32,265 bases of DNA from a bacterium (GTDB lineage Bacteria > Cyanobacteriota > Vampirovibrionia > Gastranaerophilales > Gastranaerophilaceae). The first letter of the stretch is position 1. Each line of letters begins with the position of its first letter. The notes beneath the pieces are model-generated. The model made no database searches and had not been told where the DNA came from. It saw only the letters and a list, made by a program, of their open reading frames with translations. This document shows, one piece after another, positions 17,711-25,549 of this stretch. Both the position numbers and the translations under genes were made by a program. The stretch covers positions 1-32,265 of the forward strand of contig JAFUEV010000056.1 in assembly GCA_017470245.1 (NCBI GenBank). The letters are read 5' to 3'.

Positions 17711-17923
17711 ATGGACAAGCAATTATTAAGAAAGTTAGCGAAAAGAGTGAAAGAATTGCGAAAGTTAAACGGATATACTCAAGATGATTTATCTGCTTGT
17801 TCAAATATTGCTCGCTCAACATTAGGAAATATTGAAACTGCATCAAATGATATTACATTTTCAAAAGTAAATCAACTTGCTAAGGCTTTTAATATGTCTT
17901 TAGCTGAATTTTTAAACTTTTGA
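17711..17923 (+). CDS. XRE-family HTH transcriptional regulator
   Basis: 70 residues, little more than one Cro/C1-type helix-turn-helix: RKLAKRVKELRKLNGYTQDD, then IARSTLGNIETASND as the recognition region, and VNQLAKAFNMSLAEFLNF as the closing helices. Such proteins bind operator DNA as dimers. The ATG at 17711 is preceded by GGCGGA at 10 nt; an in-frame GTG at 17693 would add six residues. A TATACT box at 17621-17626 may be its -10. A small inverted repeat (ccgt/acgg, about 17664-17674) in the leader is a candidate operator for autoregulation. Targets are unknown. It is divergent from comF and upstream of the hydrolase operon, so either could be regulated. Confidence 0.85.
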   Translation: MDKQLLRKLAKRVKELRKLNGYTQDDLSACSNIARSTLGNIETASNDITFSKVNQLAKAFNMSLAEFLNF

Positions 17924-17943
17924 TTATTATAGTTTAAGTTTTT
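17911..17943 (+). terminator. Probable terminator of the XRE gene
   Basis: tttaaact (17911-17918) pairs with agtttaag (17931-17938), followed by five Ts. The stem overlaps the last codons and the TGA stop. The stem is AT-rich, so strength is uncertain. Confidence 0.5.
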
Positions 17944-17975
17944 GCGAACACTAAATACAAATTTGCCGGATTTTG

Positions 17976-17984
17976 TGCTAAACT
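17976..17984 (+). promoter_or_regulatory. Extended -10 promoter abutting the hydrolase gene
   Basis: TGCTAAACT with seven nucleotides between its last base and the ATG at 17992. No ribosome binding site intervenes, so the hydrolase mRNA is probably leaderless. Confidence 0.6.
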
Positions 17985-17991
17985 TTTTGTT

Positions 17992-19185
17992 ATGAAAAGG
18001 ATTTTATTATTTATTTTTGCATTGTTGATTTTTCAGGTTTCAACACCGGCGCAGGATACTAATCTGACTTTTTTATATATAAACGGCTCAAATAATAATG
18101 ATAAAAAAATGAAGGATTGGTACATAAATGGGGTTAATAAACTTCACCCTGTAATGAAACGAAAGTTTGAAAAAAATTGGGCTATAAAAAAATGGACTAA
18201 AGATAATAAACTCGTTATTGATGAAACTCCTCAGATTTTTTTCTGGGGTTATGATAGCAAAACAGATTTGGATTTTGTAAAAGACAGATTGAATATCTCA
18301 AAAGCAATAAGTTCAACTCTTGCTTATGAAATTAGGAGTTTGTTAACTCAATTTATGCATGATGCTATTTGGGTGCAAAAAACTCACAATATGCTTCCTA
18401 TTCTTGATGATTTGAATGAAGAAGTTAAAAAACAAGCACAAAGCGGGCAGAATGTTATAATGTTCGGATATTCTGCAGGAACATTTGTAAATTATCAGTA
18501 TATGATATACAAATTTCCCTATATTGATACTTCCGAACTTTTCAAAGCTTTGAAAGCAGATAGTGAAATTTTAGAATTCGTAGAGAATAATCCGCGCAAA
18601 AGTACCTGTTTATCTGCATTAACCTATGAAAAAGGTAATTTAGGAGTAATGTCTGAAACGGGACATTTTGTTATGAATCAGAATAAAGATTTGTTAATGA
18701 AAAACTACCTGAAACTTGATGAATATACTGAAAAATATTGCGCACCAAAGGGATATGTTAAAGGAATAGTAAACTTTGCAAGTCCTATACCTTTGTTTTA
18801 TTCGGATATGGCTGATGAAAATTATGAATTCACCTATTATACAGGATATATGGTTAAATATTTGTTGGAAAACGGAATTTACTTTTTAACAGTTAATTTC
18901 AGAGAGGATCCTTTGGGTTTTCCTACAAGCAGGAATTTTACAATTGCTCAAATAGAGGATATGGCAGAGTTAAAAATTGAAAATCCTACAGGAGTTATGT
19001 ATGATAATTCAAGTATATGGTCCAGAAGATCTGCGTTTTTAGCACATACTTCTTATTGGTCAGCGAGAGGAACTTTTGCTAACGGAGTTGTTAAAAGTTT
19101 TGTAAACGGAACAAAGTTTTTATATGATGAAAAATATCAAAATAAAGTTTTAAAACGTAAAAGCAAAAAATCAGAGGTGTTATAA
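17992..19185 (+). CDS. Secreted alpha/beta hydrolase
   Basis: 397 residues. An N-terminal signal peptide (MKRILLFIFALLIFQ, likely cleavage near residue 20) implies export. A first strand with FLYINGSNNND (27-37) looks like the oxyanion-hole region. The nucleophile elbow is GYSAG (159-163, Ser161) after a VIMFGY strand. REDP (304-307) and AHTS (351-354, His352) are plausible catalytic acid and base. This is the lipase/esterase-like fold, but substrate and the exact acid are not decidable. It heads an operon: the next gene starts 1 nt after its stop, followed by NagZ and a membrane-anchored protein. Placement with a muropeptide-type glycosidase hints at an envelope substrate, which is inference. 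Confidence 0.75.
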   Translation: MKRILLFIFALLIFQVSTPAQDTNLTFLYINGSNNNDKKMKDWYINGVNKLHPVMKRKFEKNWAIKKWTKDNKLVIDETPQIFFWGYDSKTDLDFVKDRLNISKAISSTLAYEIRSLLTQFMHDAIWVQKTHNMLPILDDLNEEVKKQAQSGQNVIMFGYSAGTFVNYQYMIYKFPYIDTSELFKALKADSEILEFVENNPRKSTCLSALTYEKGNLGVMSETGHFVMNQNKDLLMKNYLKLDEYTEKYCAPKGYVKGIVNFASPIPLFYSDMADENYEFTYYTGYMVKYLLENGIYFLTVNFREDPLGFPTSRNFTIAQIEDMAELKIENPTGVMYDNSSIWSRRSAFLAHTSYWSARGTFANGVVKSFVNGTKFLYDEKYQNKVLKRKSKKSEVL

Positions 19186-19186
19186 A

Positions 19187-19783
19187 ATGACAAAAACAGA
19201 AGAAAAAACAGTATTATTTGATCCGGGATATGCTCAGCATACAACGATTTTGTCAATTAGTGCAGAATATATTTATGCAAATCTTGAACAATTTAAAAAT
19301 TTCGGACAGAAAAAGTTTCAATTTAAAATGGCTTATCCAAAATTGACTCACATGGCTGATAATAATGTCGGATTTTGTTTGGGAAGTTTACTTTGGGCAG
19401 TTTATATAAAATCTTTGGGGAATGTTCAAATAGAAGGAAACCCTTGTCTTGGCGGCGAATATGACGAAAAAGAAACTGTAGAAGAAGCAGATTATTCAAT
19501 CGAATTTTTTAATAAATTGAAAAAAGATGCAAAGTATTACATTGGTGCGGATTATAAAATCGACTCAAGATGTGTAAAAGTTCTTGAACTTTATAAGGAA
19601 TTTTTGATATTAAATAAAGGTTTTGTTGATACAAAAACAACAAATGATGTGCTTCTCCCGCAAGGTTTTGTTATTCCTTCGGAGGAAAATTTAGAAAAAA
19701 TACATTCAAAAATTCAAGAAGTTATAAAATCAGGTAAATTGCTTGATTTGTTTGAAGTTTTTGATTTAGCTTATATTGGTTAA
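19187..19783 (+). CDS. Hypothetical protein in the hydrolase-nagZ operon
   Basis: 198 residues with no family I recognise. GAGGTG lies 9 nt before the ATG, and the gene starts 1 nt after the hydrolase stop. There is no signal peptide. A moderately hydrophobic stretch (NVGFCLGSLLWAVYIKSLG, about 60-78) may be a buried helix. Four cysteines are scattered without a metal-site spacing. The rest is acidic and helical. The following gene starts 1 nt after its stop, so translation is coupled. A cytoplasmic partner of the neighbouring enzymes is possible but unsupported. Confidence 0.7.
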   Translation: MTKTEEKTVLFDPGYAQHTTILSISAEYIYANLEQFKNFGQKKFQFKMAYPKLTHMADNNVGFCLGSLLWAVYIKSLGNVQIEGNPCLGGEYDEKETVEEADYSIEFFNKLKKDAKYYIGADYKIDSRCVKVLELYKEFLILNKGFVDTKTTNDVLLPQGFVIPSEENLEKIHSKIQEVIKSGKLLDLFEVFDLAYIG

Positions 19784-19784
19784 A

Positions 19785-20777
19785 ATGGCAGAATTAAAAG
19801 AAAAACTTTACCAAATGTTTATACTAGGGCTTGAAGGCGGGAATTATGAAACTGCGCTTCAAAAAGGTCTTGGCGGTGTGATATTTTTCAGCAAAGATAT
19901 TTTATCCGCAGAACAGTTTAAAAATTTAATTAAACATATTAAGCAATTATCAAAAAGTATCCCTCCTTTTTTGTCAATAGATCAGGAAGGCGGTCGTGTT
20001 GAAAGAACCGAAAATATTCATAACGGTAAAAAATATTTAAGTGCAAAGTATGCGTTTGAAAGGGGTAAATGTTTTCTATCCGAACAAACTAATGAAATTG
20101 CTCGGGAGTTAAAATCTTACGGTATAAATTTAAATTTTGCTCCTTGTATTGATGTAAATACTAATCCAAATAATCCTATAATAGGCGAAAGAGCATTTTC
20201 CTCAAACCCGAATGAAGTTGTTGACGGAGAAAAAGTTGTATCAAATGTGTATAGAAATAACGGAATTATTCCATGTGTGAAGCATTTCCCGGGGCATGGT
20301 GATGCAAACGCAGATAGCCATTTAACCCTGCCTGAAATAAATTTATCTGTTGAAGAAATGGAAAAAACTCATATCTTACCTTTTAAATCAGCAATTGAAA
20401 ATGGGGCTGATATGATTATGGCTGCTCATCTTCATTGTAGTTGTTTTGAAAAAGATAAAATCCCGACATCACTAAGTAAAAATGCAATTTCTTATCTTAG
20501 AAACAAATTAAATTTTGGCGGGGTAATTATTTCTGATGATATGGTTATGAAGGGTGTGGCTGAATTTGGGCCTGTTCAGGCATGTGAAATGGCAATTCGT
20601 GCAGGCTTAAATATGTTCATATATCGTTTTAGTGATAAAGAAACAATTGATGTCATTGAAAAAATATACAAAAAAGCTTTGTCTGATATTGAATTGAGAA
20701 ACAATATAGAAAATTCTTATGATAAAATAGTGGCATTAAAAAAGAAATATTTTGGAGAGTTTTTAAATGAAAATTAG
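19785..20777 (+). CDS. nagZ: Beta-N-acetylhexosaminidase (GH3, NagZ type)
   Basis: 330 residues, normal for NagZ. The enzyme removes N-acetylglucosamine from 1,6-anhydro-muropeptides in peptidoglycan recycling. Family motifs are DQEGGRV (66-72), NFAPCIDVN (117-125), KHFPGHGD (166-173, containing the loop with the general acid His) and SDDM (250-253, with the first Asp as nucleophile). There is no signal peptide, so it acts in the cytoplasm. The ATG lies just after the upstream stop (TAAAATG) with no strong binding site, consistent with reinitiation. The next gene overlaps its end by 11 bp. An in-frame TTG at 19776 is possible but would overlap the upstream gene. Confidence 0.92.
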   Translation: MAELKEKLYQMFILGLEGGNYETALQKGLGGVIFFSKDILSAEQFKNLIKHIKQLSKSIPPFLSIDQEGGRVERTENIHNGKKYLSAKYAFERGKCFLSEQTNEIARELKSYGINLNFAPCIDVNTNPNNPIIGERAFSSNPNEVVDGEKVVSNVYRNNGIIPCVKHFPGHGDANADSHLTLPEINLSVEEMEKTHILPFKSAIENGADMIMAAHLHCSCFEKDKIPTSLSKNAISYLRNKLNFGGVIISDDMVMKGVAEFGPVQACEMAIRAGLNMFIYRFSDKETIDVIEKIYKKALSDIELRNNIENSYDKIVALKKKYFGEFLNEN

Positions 20778-21360
20778 TACTTTTGATAAAATCATAATCA
20801 GTATTGTTTGTTTGTTGGTTATTTGTGCAGGAATAGCAATTTATAAGACTTATTTTAATAAAAACAGTTATTATATCCAGATGCGTAATATGATGGAATT
20901 GGCTCCTGCTACGGCAACTCATAAAGAATTTCCTGCCGATATAAAAAAGTTTTCTAAAAAGTATCATGCATTAGAAGAACTTTTCTTGTCTGATAAAAAA
21001 GTATTTACATATGGTTATAAGCCTTTGTCAATTGAAAAAAATATGGACGAAAGATTTTCTCAACACCTGCTTGCAAGAATTTCAGAGAATAATCTTGATA
21101 ATTATGAAGTTATTCCTTATGAAAATTGGGAGAAACTTAGGGATAAAATAAAAATAGAAAATTTTCCGGGATTAGAGTCTGAGGCTTGTACTATGGTTTT
21201 GCCTGAAGAAAAGGATTTAGACAGTGTTTTGCAAGTGGCTGATGAATGTGTTATGAATTCTTGCATAATTGATGCTCCAAATAATGAATATTTTGTTCTT
21301 ACAAGAAATATTGATTTTATTGTGCAGACACTTAAAGAACAGGATAATTTTCGAAAATAG
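20767..21360 (+). CDS. Hypothetical protein with an N-terminal membrane anchor
   Basis: 197 residues. A single hydrophobic segment (about 8-26, KIIISIVCLLVICAGIAIY) probably anchors it in the inner membrane with the rest outside. The remainder is acidic and mixed; two cysteines close together (DECVMNSC, about 159-166) could form a disulfide. No family recognised. GGAGAG precedes the ATG, which overlaps nagZ by 11 bp. Last gene of the hydrolase operon; glyA has its own promoter just downstream. Confidence 0.7.
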   Translation: MKISTFDKIIISIVCLLVICAGIAIYKTYFNKNSYYIQMRNMMELAPATATHKEFPADIKKFSKKYHALEELFLSDKKVFTYGYKPLSIEKNMDERFSQHLLARISENNLDNYEVIPYENWEKLRDKIKIENFPGLESEACTMVLPEEKDLDSVLQVADECVMNSCIIDAPNNEYFVLTRNIDFIVQTLKEQDNFRK

Positions 21361-21370
21361 ATTAACAAAC

Positions 21371-21398
21371 TTGCGTAAATTTCATTAAAAAGTATAAT
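21371..21398 (+). promoter_or_regulatory. Promoter of glyA
   Basis: TTGCGT, a 16-nt spacer, then TATAAT (21393-21398). Predicted start is near 21405, just before the AAGGGAG binding site. Confidence 0.65.
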
Positions 21399-21421
21399 CA
21401 TAAAAAAGGGAGAGTATGTGT

Positions 21422-22660
21422 ATGAATTTAGAAAATATAAGAAAAACAGATCCGCAAGTGGCTCAGCAGATAGAGTTAGAGCTTGAAAGACAACAAAATA
21501 CCATAGAATTAATTGCCAGTGAAAATTGTACATCACTTGCAGTCATGGAAGCATGCGGAAGTGTTTTAACTAATAAATATGCTGAGGGAAAACCTCATAA
21601 ACGTTACTATAACGGCTGCGAACACATAGATGTTATAGAAGAATTAGCTCAAAAAAGAGCATGTGAACTTTTTGGTATGGATCATGCTAATGTTCAGCCT
21701 CATAGCGGAGCACAAGCAAATATGGCAGTCTTTATGGCTACAATGAAGCCGGGTGACAGAGTTCTGAGTATGGATTTGTCAAACGGAGGACACCTTTCTC
21801 ATGGTTCGCCTGTTAATTTCTCAGGGCTTTACTATGATGTAAAAAGCTATGGAATAAATGAAAACGGAGAAATAGATTACGAAGATGTGCGTCAAAAAGC
21901 AATTGAGCACAAACCTCATTTGATAATTTGCGGAGCAAGTAATTATTCAAAGATAATTGATTTTAAAAAGTTCAGAGAAATTGCTGATGAAGTAGGAGCT
22001 CTATTGCTGGCTGATATTGCCCATATTGCAGGTCTTGTAGCAGCAGGAATTCACCCGTCACCGGCTCCTTATTGTGATTTTGTTACTACAACTACTCACA
22101 AATCTTTAAGAGGTCCCAGAGGCGGTATTATTATGTGTAAAGAACAATATGCTGCCGCAATTGATAAAGCGGTATTCCCGGGACTTCAAGGCGGGCCGTT
22201 AGAACATATTATCGCAGGAAAAGCAGTTGCATTATTAGAAGCTTCAAAACCTGAATTTAAGGAATATGCAAAGCAAATTGTAAAAAATGCAAAAGCTCTT
22301 GCTCAAGGTTTGATGGACGAAGGTTTGGATATTGTTGGCGGAATGACTGAAAACCATCTTATGACTCTTGATTTGAGAAGAACTGGTAAGACCGGTAAAG
22401 ATATAGCAAATGTATTGGAACGTGTTGGTATTACTGCTAATAAAAATACTGTTCCTAATGACCCTCAAAGTCCTTTTGTAACTTCAGGAATAAGGCTTGG
22501 GACACCTGCAGTTACTACAAGAGGGTTTAAAGAAGATGATATGATTGAAGTTGCAAAAATTATTGCATCTGCGGTATTTTCATCAGATAATGAAATCGCA
22601 CTTAACAATTTGAAAGAACGTTCTTTGAAATTGTGTGCAAAATACCCGTTATACAATTAA
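21422..22660 (+). CDS. glyA: Serine hydroxymethyltransferase
   Basis: 412 residues. GlyA is a cytoplasmic PLP enzyme that converts serine and tetrahydrofolate to glycine and methylene-tetrahydrofolate, the main one-carbon source. [10 protein letters not shown] (29-38), YYNGCEHID (62-70), [12 protein letters not shown] (92-103), [10 protein letters not shown] (196-205) and [14 protein letters not shown] (222-235, PLP lysine K227) are all intact. I prefer the ATG at 21422 because AGGGAG is about 9 nt upstream; the in-frame ATG at 21416 would be only 3 nt away. The WecA-like gene follows within 35 bp, forming a likely operon. Confidence 0.97.
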   Translation: MNLENIRKTDPQVAQQIELELERQQNTIELIASENCTSLAVMEACGSVLTNKYAEGKPHKRYYNGCEHIDVIEELAQKRACELFGMDHANVQPHSGAQANMAVFMATMKPGDRVLSMDLSNGGHLSHGSPVNFSGLYYDVKSYGINENGEIDYEDVRQKAIEHKPHLIICGASNYSKIIDFKKFREIADEVGALLLADIAHIAGLVAAGIHPSPAPYCDFVTTTTHKSLRGPRGGIIMCKEQYAAAIDKAVFPGLQGGPLEHIIAGKAVALLEASKPEFKEYAKQIVKNAKALAQGLMDEGLDIVGGMTENHLMTLDLRRTGKTGKDIANVLERVGITANKNTVPNDPQSPFVTSGIRLGTPAVTTRGFKEDDMIEVAKIIASAVFSSDNEIALNNLKERSLKLCAKYPLYN

Positions 22661-22667
22661 AATTCCT

Positions 22668-22673
22668 AAGGAG
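22668..22673 (+). promoter_or_regulatory. Ribosome binding site pointing to a non-standard start
   Basis: A perfect AAGGAG lies 7 nt upstream of ATA ATA ATC (22681-22689) in the frame of the WecA-like gene. The nearest conventional start is TTG at 22693, 19 nt away. See the gene entry. Confidence 0.5.
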
Positions 22674-22692
22674 AATAACAATAATAATCAAG

Positions 22693-23718
22693 TTGGCACA
22701 TTCGCAAATAATCGGAACAATAATAGCCTATATATTCGGGGTATTTCTTGTTCCTATGGTTATTAATTTTTCAAAACGCGAAGGTCTTGTAGATATCCCG
22801 AATGAAAGGAAGATTCATACAAAGCCAATATCAAGAATTGGTGGAGTTGCAATTTGTGCAAGCACAATGCTGACTTTTTTGTGTTTGGTTTTGATGAGTT
22901 ACTATCCTTATGGGAAACTAATGTCAGGAATATTGCTTGGAAGTTCATTAATGTTTTTGCTCGGATTAATTGATGATGTGTATGGACTTGGTGCAAAATT
23001 TAAACTTCTCATTCAGGTATCAATTGCTACAATTGTTTATCTTTTGGGAGTTCAAATTGACAGCGTTCCGTTTTTTGGCGGAATTGATTTAGGTTGGTTC
23101 TCATATCCGATTACGTTGTTGTGGATTGTAGGTATTTCAAATGCTCTAAATTTCATTGACGGGGTTGACGGACTTGCAGGTTCAGTTGTTACAGTTAATG
23201 CTATAACTTTGGCAATTCTTGCTATAACCCTAAGTCCTCCAAATCCGATAAGTGCATTGATTGGTTTTATTTTGGCAGGTTCTATGCTTGCATTTTTAAC
23301 TTTTAATTTCAATCCTGCCAAAATATTTATGGGGGATAGCGGGGCATTATTTTCAGGATTTTTGCTTGCAACAATTTCAATAACAGGGGTTATGAAGGTT
23401 GCAACCCTTGCAATTTTGTTACCGTTTGTTGTTTTGGCGGTTCCGATTATTGATATTACATATTCAAGTATTAGAAGAATTTGTAAGGGGCAGTCACCGT
23501 TTGTGGCTGATGCTGAGCATATTCATCACAAATTATTACATGCCGGCTTTTCTCAAAAGAAAACTGTTGTAATTCTTACTTCTGTCGCTATTTTAGCAGG
23601 CGGATTGGCTTGTTTATTTGCAAGCCATAATGCTATTAAGTATGATTTCTTTCTTACTTTGGCCCTTGTTGGAGTAATGCTTTTGTTAAATTTGGTAAGG
23701 GTATTGACAAAAAAGTAA
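22693..23718 (+). CDS. WecA/TagO-type undecaprenyl-phosphate sugar-1-phosphate transferase
   Basis: About 341 residues from the TTG at 22693, polytopic (ten or more hydrophobic segments). The family moves a HexNAc-1-phosphate from a UDP-sugar to undecaprenyl phosphate, starting glycan-lipid synthesis on the cytoplasmic face. Motifs are VDIPNERKIHTKPISRIGG (33-51), the Asp pair LIDDVYGLG (92-100), NFIDGVDGLAG (153-163), NPAKIFMGDSG (207-217) and the His motif HIHH (276-279). The HIHH motif favours WecA/TagO over MraY. The start is ambiguous: a perfect AAGGAG sits 7 nt before ATA at 22681, so a rare AUA/AUC start is possible. Downstream of glyA. The next promoter is embedded in its last codons. 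Confidence 0.9.
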   Translation: MAHSQIIGTIIAYIFGVFLVPMVINFSKREGLVDIPNERKIHTKPISRIGGVAICASTMLTFLCLVLMSYYPYGKLMSGILLGSSLMFLLGLIDDVYGLGAKFKLLIQVSIATIVYLLGVQIDSVPFFGGIDLGWFSYPITLLWIVGISNALNFIDGVDGLAGSVVTVNAITLAILAITLSPPNPISALIGFILAGSMLAFLTFNFNPAKIFMGDSGALFSGFLLATISITGVMKVATLAILLPFVVLAVPIIDITYSSIRRICKGQSPFVADAEHIHHKLLHAGFSQKKTVVILTSVAILAGGLACLFASHNAIKYDFFLTLALVGVMLLLNLVRVLTKK

Positions 23719-23732
23719 GTTTGGGTTATAAT
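23704..23732 (+). promoter_or_regulatory. Perfect-consensus sigma-70 promoter
   Basis: TTGACA, a 17-nt spacer, then TATAAT, all consensus, overlapping the last codons and stop of the WecA-like gene. Predicted start is near 23739. It drives a leader of about 157 nt. This is the strongest promoter sequence I see in the window. Confidence 0.85.
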
Positions 23733-23738
23733 ACCTTT

Positions 23739-23896
23739 TGAAAGTTAGGATATGATTACTCAGTTTTAGGAAGGTAATTTCTGCAGCCTGAATAAAATAT
23801 TTAAGTGCATCTCCTTGTATATAGTAGTAGTGTTAAGCATTATAGCTTGACGTGAGTCAGGTGAGTACGGGTGCTAACAAGTAGAGGATTATATTT
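23739..23896 (+). promoter_or_regulatory. Structured 5' leader of unknown class
   Basis: About 157 nt between the consensus promoter and a small membrane-protein gene. A 6-bp hairpin cuugac/gucagg (23846-23851 with 23856-23861) closes a GUGA loop of the GNRA type. An alternative pairing uses the same 3' strand: 23787-23791 (cctga) with 23857-23861 (tcagg), stacked on 23757-23762 (tactca) with 23862-23867 (tgagta). The two folds exclude each other, as in a switch. No intrinsic terminator lies before the ORF, whose AGAGGA site ends 8 nt from the ATG. It matches no riboswitch consensus I know. It could be a stable leader RNA or a cis-regulator. Confidence 0.45.
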
Positions 23897-24448
23897 ATGA
23901 GAACAGAAGCAGTACAAGGAAACAACCAAAGACATAGTGTATTCTTCCCGATGGCAAAAGGCGCAATAGTTGGTGCCGCAGCAGGATATGCTTTAAAGTA
24001 TGCAACTCCGTTAACTAAAGAAGAAAAACTTACAGATGAATATATTAAATTCAGCAGTGATGTGAAATCGCAAAAAAGTCAATTTACCAAACATACCGAA
24101 AAAATGGTTGGCTTTTTGAAAGCGAAACTTGAAAAGAGTTTTGCGGAAAGTGAGTTTATAAGACTGTTTGAAGGTTTAAAACATGGTGATCAAGTTGACA
24201 AAAATGCAATCAGAACTGCTACTGCAGAAATTGAAAAATCACACCCGAAAGAATTGTTTGAATTTAAGAGATTATGTGCAAAAGCTGCCGGACATGCTCA
24301 AGTCGCAGCAGAACGTAATATGAAGGCATACAATTTGGTTACAAAAATGATAAGACCTACCGGATTTTTCTTAACTGCCGGTGCTATTGTAGGTGCTTTC
24401 TTTGCGGGTTTAGATGATATATTAAAAACTGAGATTAAAGATGTGTAA
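23897..24448 (+). CDS. Small membrane protein of unknown function
   Basis: 183 residues. Two hydrophobic Gly/Ala-rich segments flank a basic helical middle: about 18-35 (MAKGAIVGAAAGYALKYA) and about 152-172 (FFLTAGAIVGAFFAG). Residues 40-140 are amphipathic helix with many Lys and Glu. No signal peptide cleavage site or domain is recognised. The first segment resembles the glycine-zipper of the paralogues at 274-2350 in composition only. AGAGGA lies 8 nt before the ATG. The gene follows the best promoter of the window and a structured leader and ends at a strong terminator, so it is probably highly expressed on its own. Confidence 0.75.
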   Translation: MRTEAVQGNNQRHSVFFPMAKGAIVGAAAGYALKYATPLTKEEKLTDEYIKFSSDVKSQKSQFTKHTEKMVGFLKAKLEKSFAESEFIRLFEGLKHGDQVDKNAIRTATAEIEKSHPKELFEFKRLCAKAAGHAQVAAERNMKAYNLVTKMIRPTGFFLTAGAIVGAFFAGLDDILKTEIKDV

Positions 24449-24479
24449 TATAAAATTTATTAATTGAGTCTAATAAATT

Positions 24480-24511
24480 AAGACAGGATTCACACCCTGT
24501 CTTTTCTTTTT
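24480..24511 (+). terminator. Rho-independent terminator of the small membrane-protein gene
   Basis: aagacagg (24480-24487) pairs with cctgtctt (24496-24503) around an 8-nt loop, then ttttcttttt. The T-run abuts the stop codon of a convergent small ORF. Confidence 0.85.
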
Positions 24512-24662
24512 ATAAATTAAATAATTTGCAGCGATTTTCAGCCATATTTTCTTGAATTTCCAGTTCGTATTGTTGAATTTTGTGGTTTAATTTCCTGTCA
24601 GTTTTAGGAAAAAGTTTAAATAATTGGCTTAAATCAAAAAAACAAATAGCAATTTCGGGCAT
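24510..24662 (-). CDS. 50-residue small protein downstream of lgt
   Basis: A short ORF, MPEIAICFFDLSQLFKLF..., ending ENRCKLFNL, with AAGGAG exactly 8 nt before the ATG. Without that site it would be ignored. The product is helical and charged in the middle (KTDRKLNHKIQQYELEIQEN), with two cysteines and a hydrophobic N-terminus too short for a clear membrane anchor. A 10-bp hairpin directly precedes the binding site. It follows lgt by 77 bp on the same strand and could be co-transcribed. No family recognised. Confidence 0.55.
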   Translation of the reverse strand: MPEIAICFFDLSQLFKLFPKTDRKLNHKIQQYELEIQENMAENRCKLFNL

Positions 24663-24674
24663 ACACGCATCTCC

Positions 24675-24699
24675 TTATATAAACTTCACGTTTATATAA
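24675..24699 (-). promoter_or_regulatory. Hairpin abutting the ribosome binding site of the small ORF
   Basis: ttatataaac (24675-24684) and gtttatataa (24690-24699) form a perfect 10-bp AT-rich stem with a 5-nt loop. On the minus strand the stem ends in the first As of AAGGAG. It could be an RNA thermometer-like or processing element. It has no T-run downstream, so it is not a terminator. Confidence 0.5.
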
Positions 24700-24739
24700 A
24701 AACATTAGAAAATGTAAGATTTCACAAAACGAAAAATTT

Positions 24740-25549
24740 TTAATGTTTCTTAACAGAATTCTTATTTAATATTATTGTTATTATTCCAATAAATCCAATT
24801 ATAAATAAAATAATTGATACGATTTGGGCAATCGGGAATGAGCCGATATTAAGGGCACTATCAACTCTAATTTGTTCAATAAAAAATCTAATTACTGCAT
24901 AAATTGTAAAATATGAAAATAAAGTTATTCCTCTGTATTTCCTTCCAAATTTTTTATAAATATAGAGCAAAATAATGAAGGCAATAATATTTGCTATACT
25001 TTCGTATAAAAAAGTAGGGTGAAAAAGATTAAATTCAGTATAGTTTGCGATTCGATATTTTTCGGGGATAAATAATCCCCAATTTTGGTTTTCTGTGGGA
25101 ATTCCATATGCTTCCGAATTGAAATAATTTCCCCATCTCCCGATTGCTTGTCCAAGAATTGTTGCACATGCTAACGAATCAGCAATTGATAGAATTGGGA
25201 TTTTTGATTTTTTGGCTACAAAGATTATGCTTAAAATTCCGCCTATTACTGCTCCATGGATAGATAATCCGCCTTGTCTTATATCAAGAATTTCTATTGG
25301 GTGGGTTATGTAGTAATGAGGATTGAGTGCACAAAAATATAATCTCGCTCCGATTATTCCCGCAAAAATCAACCAAGGTGCATATTCTATTATAATATCT
25401 TTTCTTATATCAGTATTGATTTTATTGAATAAATGATTCGCACAAATCATTGCAACAAAAATTCCAAAAGCCATGATTATTCCATACCAATAAATCGGCA
25501 ATCCGAATAAATGAAAAGCAACAGGCTCTATACTTGGAATTATAAACAT
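24740..25549 (-). CDS. lgt: Prolipoprotein diacylglyceryl transferase
   Basis: 269 residues, seven hydrophobic segments. Lgt transfers diacylglycerol from phosphatidylglycerol to the lipobox cysteine of prolipoproteins in the inner membrane. Signatures are WYGIIMAFGI (21-30), GARLYF (67-72), GGLSIHGAVIGG (93-104, with the conserved His98) and GQAIGRWGNYFNSEAYG (133-149, with the essential Arg). GAGGA lies upstream, and its ATG shares one base with the TAA of the TPR lipoprotein gene, so translation is coupled. The lipoprotein is a probable direct substrate. The C-terminus is Lys-rich. Confidence 0.96.
   Translation of the reverse strand: MFIIPSIEPVAFHLFGLPIYWYGIIMAFGIFVAMICANHLFNKINTDIRKDIIIEYAPWLIFAGIIGARLYFCALNPHYYITHPIEILDIRQGGLSIHGAVIGGILSIIFVAKKSKIPILSIADSLACATILGQAIGRWGNYFNSEAYGIPTENQNWGLFIPEKYRIANYTEFNLFHPTFLYESIANIIAFIILLYIYKKFGRKYRGITLFSYFTIYAVIRFFIEQIRVDSALNIGSFPIAQIVSIILFIIGFIGIITIILNKNSVKKH

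Noticed and set aside
23757..23791. Resemblance of GGAAGG...GCAGCCTG in the leader to the SRP RNA apical loop
   Set aside because: The flanking helices of SRP RNA cannot be formed and the order and spacing differ; likely coincidence.
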